Source of the DNA: an uncultured Clostridia bacterium
GTDB lineage: Bacteria; Bacillota; Clostridia; Oscillospirales; CAG-272
DNA: 5,585 bases
Assembly (NCBI GenBank): GCA_937895775.1
Contig: CALBLD010000149.1
Coordinates: 1-5,585, forward strand
Direction: 5' to 3'
Positions 4,902 to 5,585 of the stretch are shown here, piece by piece; within the stretch, counting starts at the first letter, position 1; every line of letters starts with the position of its first letter. Made by a program: the position numbers and the translations under genes. Below the pieces are notes generated by a model. That model was not told the origin of the DNA and searched no databases. It saw nothing but the letters and a program-made list of their open reading frames with translations.

Positions 4902-5585
4902 ATGAAGAAAAGCGTACTCAGAAATTATGCAAAGCTGATTGCGAAAGCGGGCGGCAATGTCCGGAAAGGGCAGGAGGTTACGGTAATTGCCGATCTCGAC
5001 CAGCCCGAGTTTGTTCAGATGGTCGTTGAGGAGTGCTACAAAGCGGGCGCATCGACCGTAAACGTCGAATGGGGCTATCAGCCGCTTGCAAAAATACACA
5101 CGCGTTATCGCTCACAGAAGATAATGAACCGCATGCTTGACTGGGAGGTCGCAAAGCTTGAACGCCGTGCGCAGGTGCTTCCGGTTATGATTTATCTCGA
5201 ATCGTCTGATCCCGACGGACTCAAGGGCATCAATCAGGCAAAGCTTGCGAAGGCAAATCAGGCAAAATACAAGATCATAAAGCCGATCAGGGAAAGAATG
5301 GACAACAGATACCAGTGGGTTATCGCCGCAGTGCCCGGAAAAGCATGGGCGAAAAAGGTGTTCCCGGGACTTCGCACATCGGTTGCGGTTGAAAAGCTGT
5401 GGGAAGCAATACTTGCAACTTCAAGAGTCGATGACGATCCGATCGCCGCATGGAATGTTCACAATGCCGATCTGAAACACCGCTACGAGTATCTGAATTC
5501 GCTCGGCATAAAGAAGCTGCACTATACCGCCGGCAACGGCACCGACTTCACGGTCGGACTTATAAGCGACGGCGTTTTTGCGGGC
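4902..5585 (+). CDS. M29 family (AmpS/PepS-like) aminopeptidase, N-terminal 228 codons; 3' end outside window
   Basis: The frame is open from ATG 4902 to the end of the window. The text fits the clan of thermophilic-type M29 metallo-aminopeptidases (AmpS, PepS, aminopeptidase T), usually about 400-415 residues, so a little over half is present. Recognisable parts are LRNYAKLIAKAGGNVRKGQE (6-25), an EECYKAGASTVNVEW segment (43-57), WVIAAVPGKAWAKKVFPG (139-156), WEAILATSRVDDDP (167-180) and LGIKKLHYTAGNGTDFTVGL (201-220). In this family the metal ligands (Glu, His and Asp) lie in the C-terminal half beyond the window, so catalytic competence cannot be judged. It would remove N-terminal residues from peptides in the cytoplasm. 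The start is supported by AAAGGA at 4885-4890, 11 nt upstream. The 60-nt gap after the LOR gene has no convincing promoter and only weak alternative stems (4831-4836 with 4847-4852, or 4840-4845 with 4853-4858), so it probably belongs to the tldD operon. Confidence 0.9.
   Translation, partial: MKKSVLRNYAKLIAKAGGNVRKGQEVTVIADLDQPEFVQMVVEECYKAGASTVNVEWGYQPLAKIHTRYRSQKIMNRMLDWEVAKLERRAQVLPVMIYLESSDPDGLKGINQAKLAKANQAKYKIIKPIRERMDNRYQWVIAAVPGKAWAKKVFPGLRTSVAVEKLWEAILATSRVDDDPIAAWNVHNADLKHRYEYLNSLGIKKLHYTAGNGTDFTVGLISDGVFAG

Overview
The window looks like chromosomal DNA from an anaerobic, fermentative member of the Clostridia (Bacillota), plausibly an Oscillospiraceae-type gut bacterium. The pointers are a C-terminal [FeFe] hydrogenase domain of the kind common in clostridia, AAAGGA/GGAGG-type ribosome binding sites, A/T-rich promoters of housekeeping consensus, a lipoprotein with a Thr/Ala-rich tether, and moderate GC with CCG-rich proline usage. 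The lineage is inferred from gene style, not from a marker gene. All genes run on the + strand. I see no rRNA, tRNA, CRISPR array, insertion sequence or attachment site.

Layout. (1) 1-507 is the 3' end of an [FeFe] hydrogenase catalytic-domain gene with two of its three H-cluster motifs. (2) 508-678 holds a textbook promoter, TTGACA-17 bp-TATAAT with an extended -10. (3) 679-1506 encodes a secreted lipoprotein: signal peptide with Cys24, a Thr/Ala/Pro tether, and a domain resembling concanavalin A-like/LamG folds. (4) 1507-1756 is a 250-bp gap with a perfect 15-bp inverted repeat, an A-tract region, a second good promoter and a hairpin in the leader of the next gene. (5) 1757-5585 looks like one operon: tldD (metalloprotease subunit), tldE/pmbA (partner without the metal site), a LURP-one-related (YxjI/Tubby-like fold) protein, and the first 228 codons of an M29-type aminopeptidase that runs off the window.

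How the genes may work together. TldD and TldE form a heterodimeric zinc protease that degrades or trims unfolded peptides in characterised bacteria. An M29 aminopeptidase downstream would fit a peptide-turnover pathway in which TldD/E makes fragments and the exopeptidase finishes them. The LURP-one-related protein between them has no established bacterial role. The hydrogenase and the lipoprotein appear to be separate transcription units with no evident functional link to the protease operon.

The most notable points are the Glu in place of the usual Lys in the second hydrogenase motif, the compact tldD-tldE-LOR-M29 arrangement, the distinct codon usage and consensus promoter of the lipoprotein gene, and the hairpin-rich 250-bp gap before tldD. 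Nothing here clearly amounts to a wholly new system.
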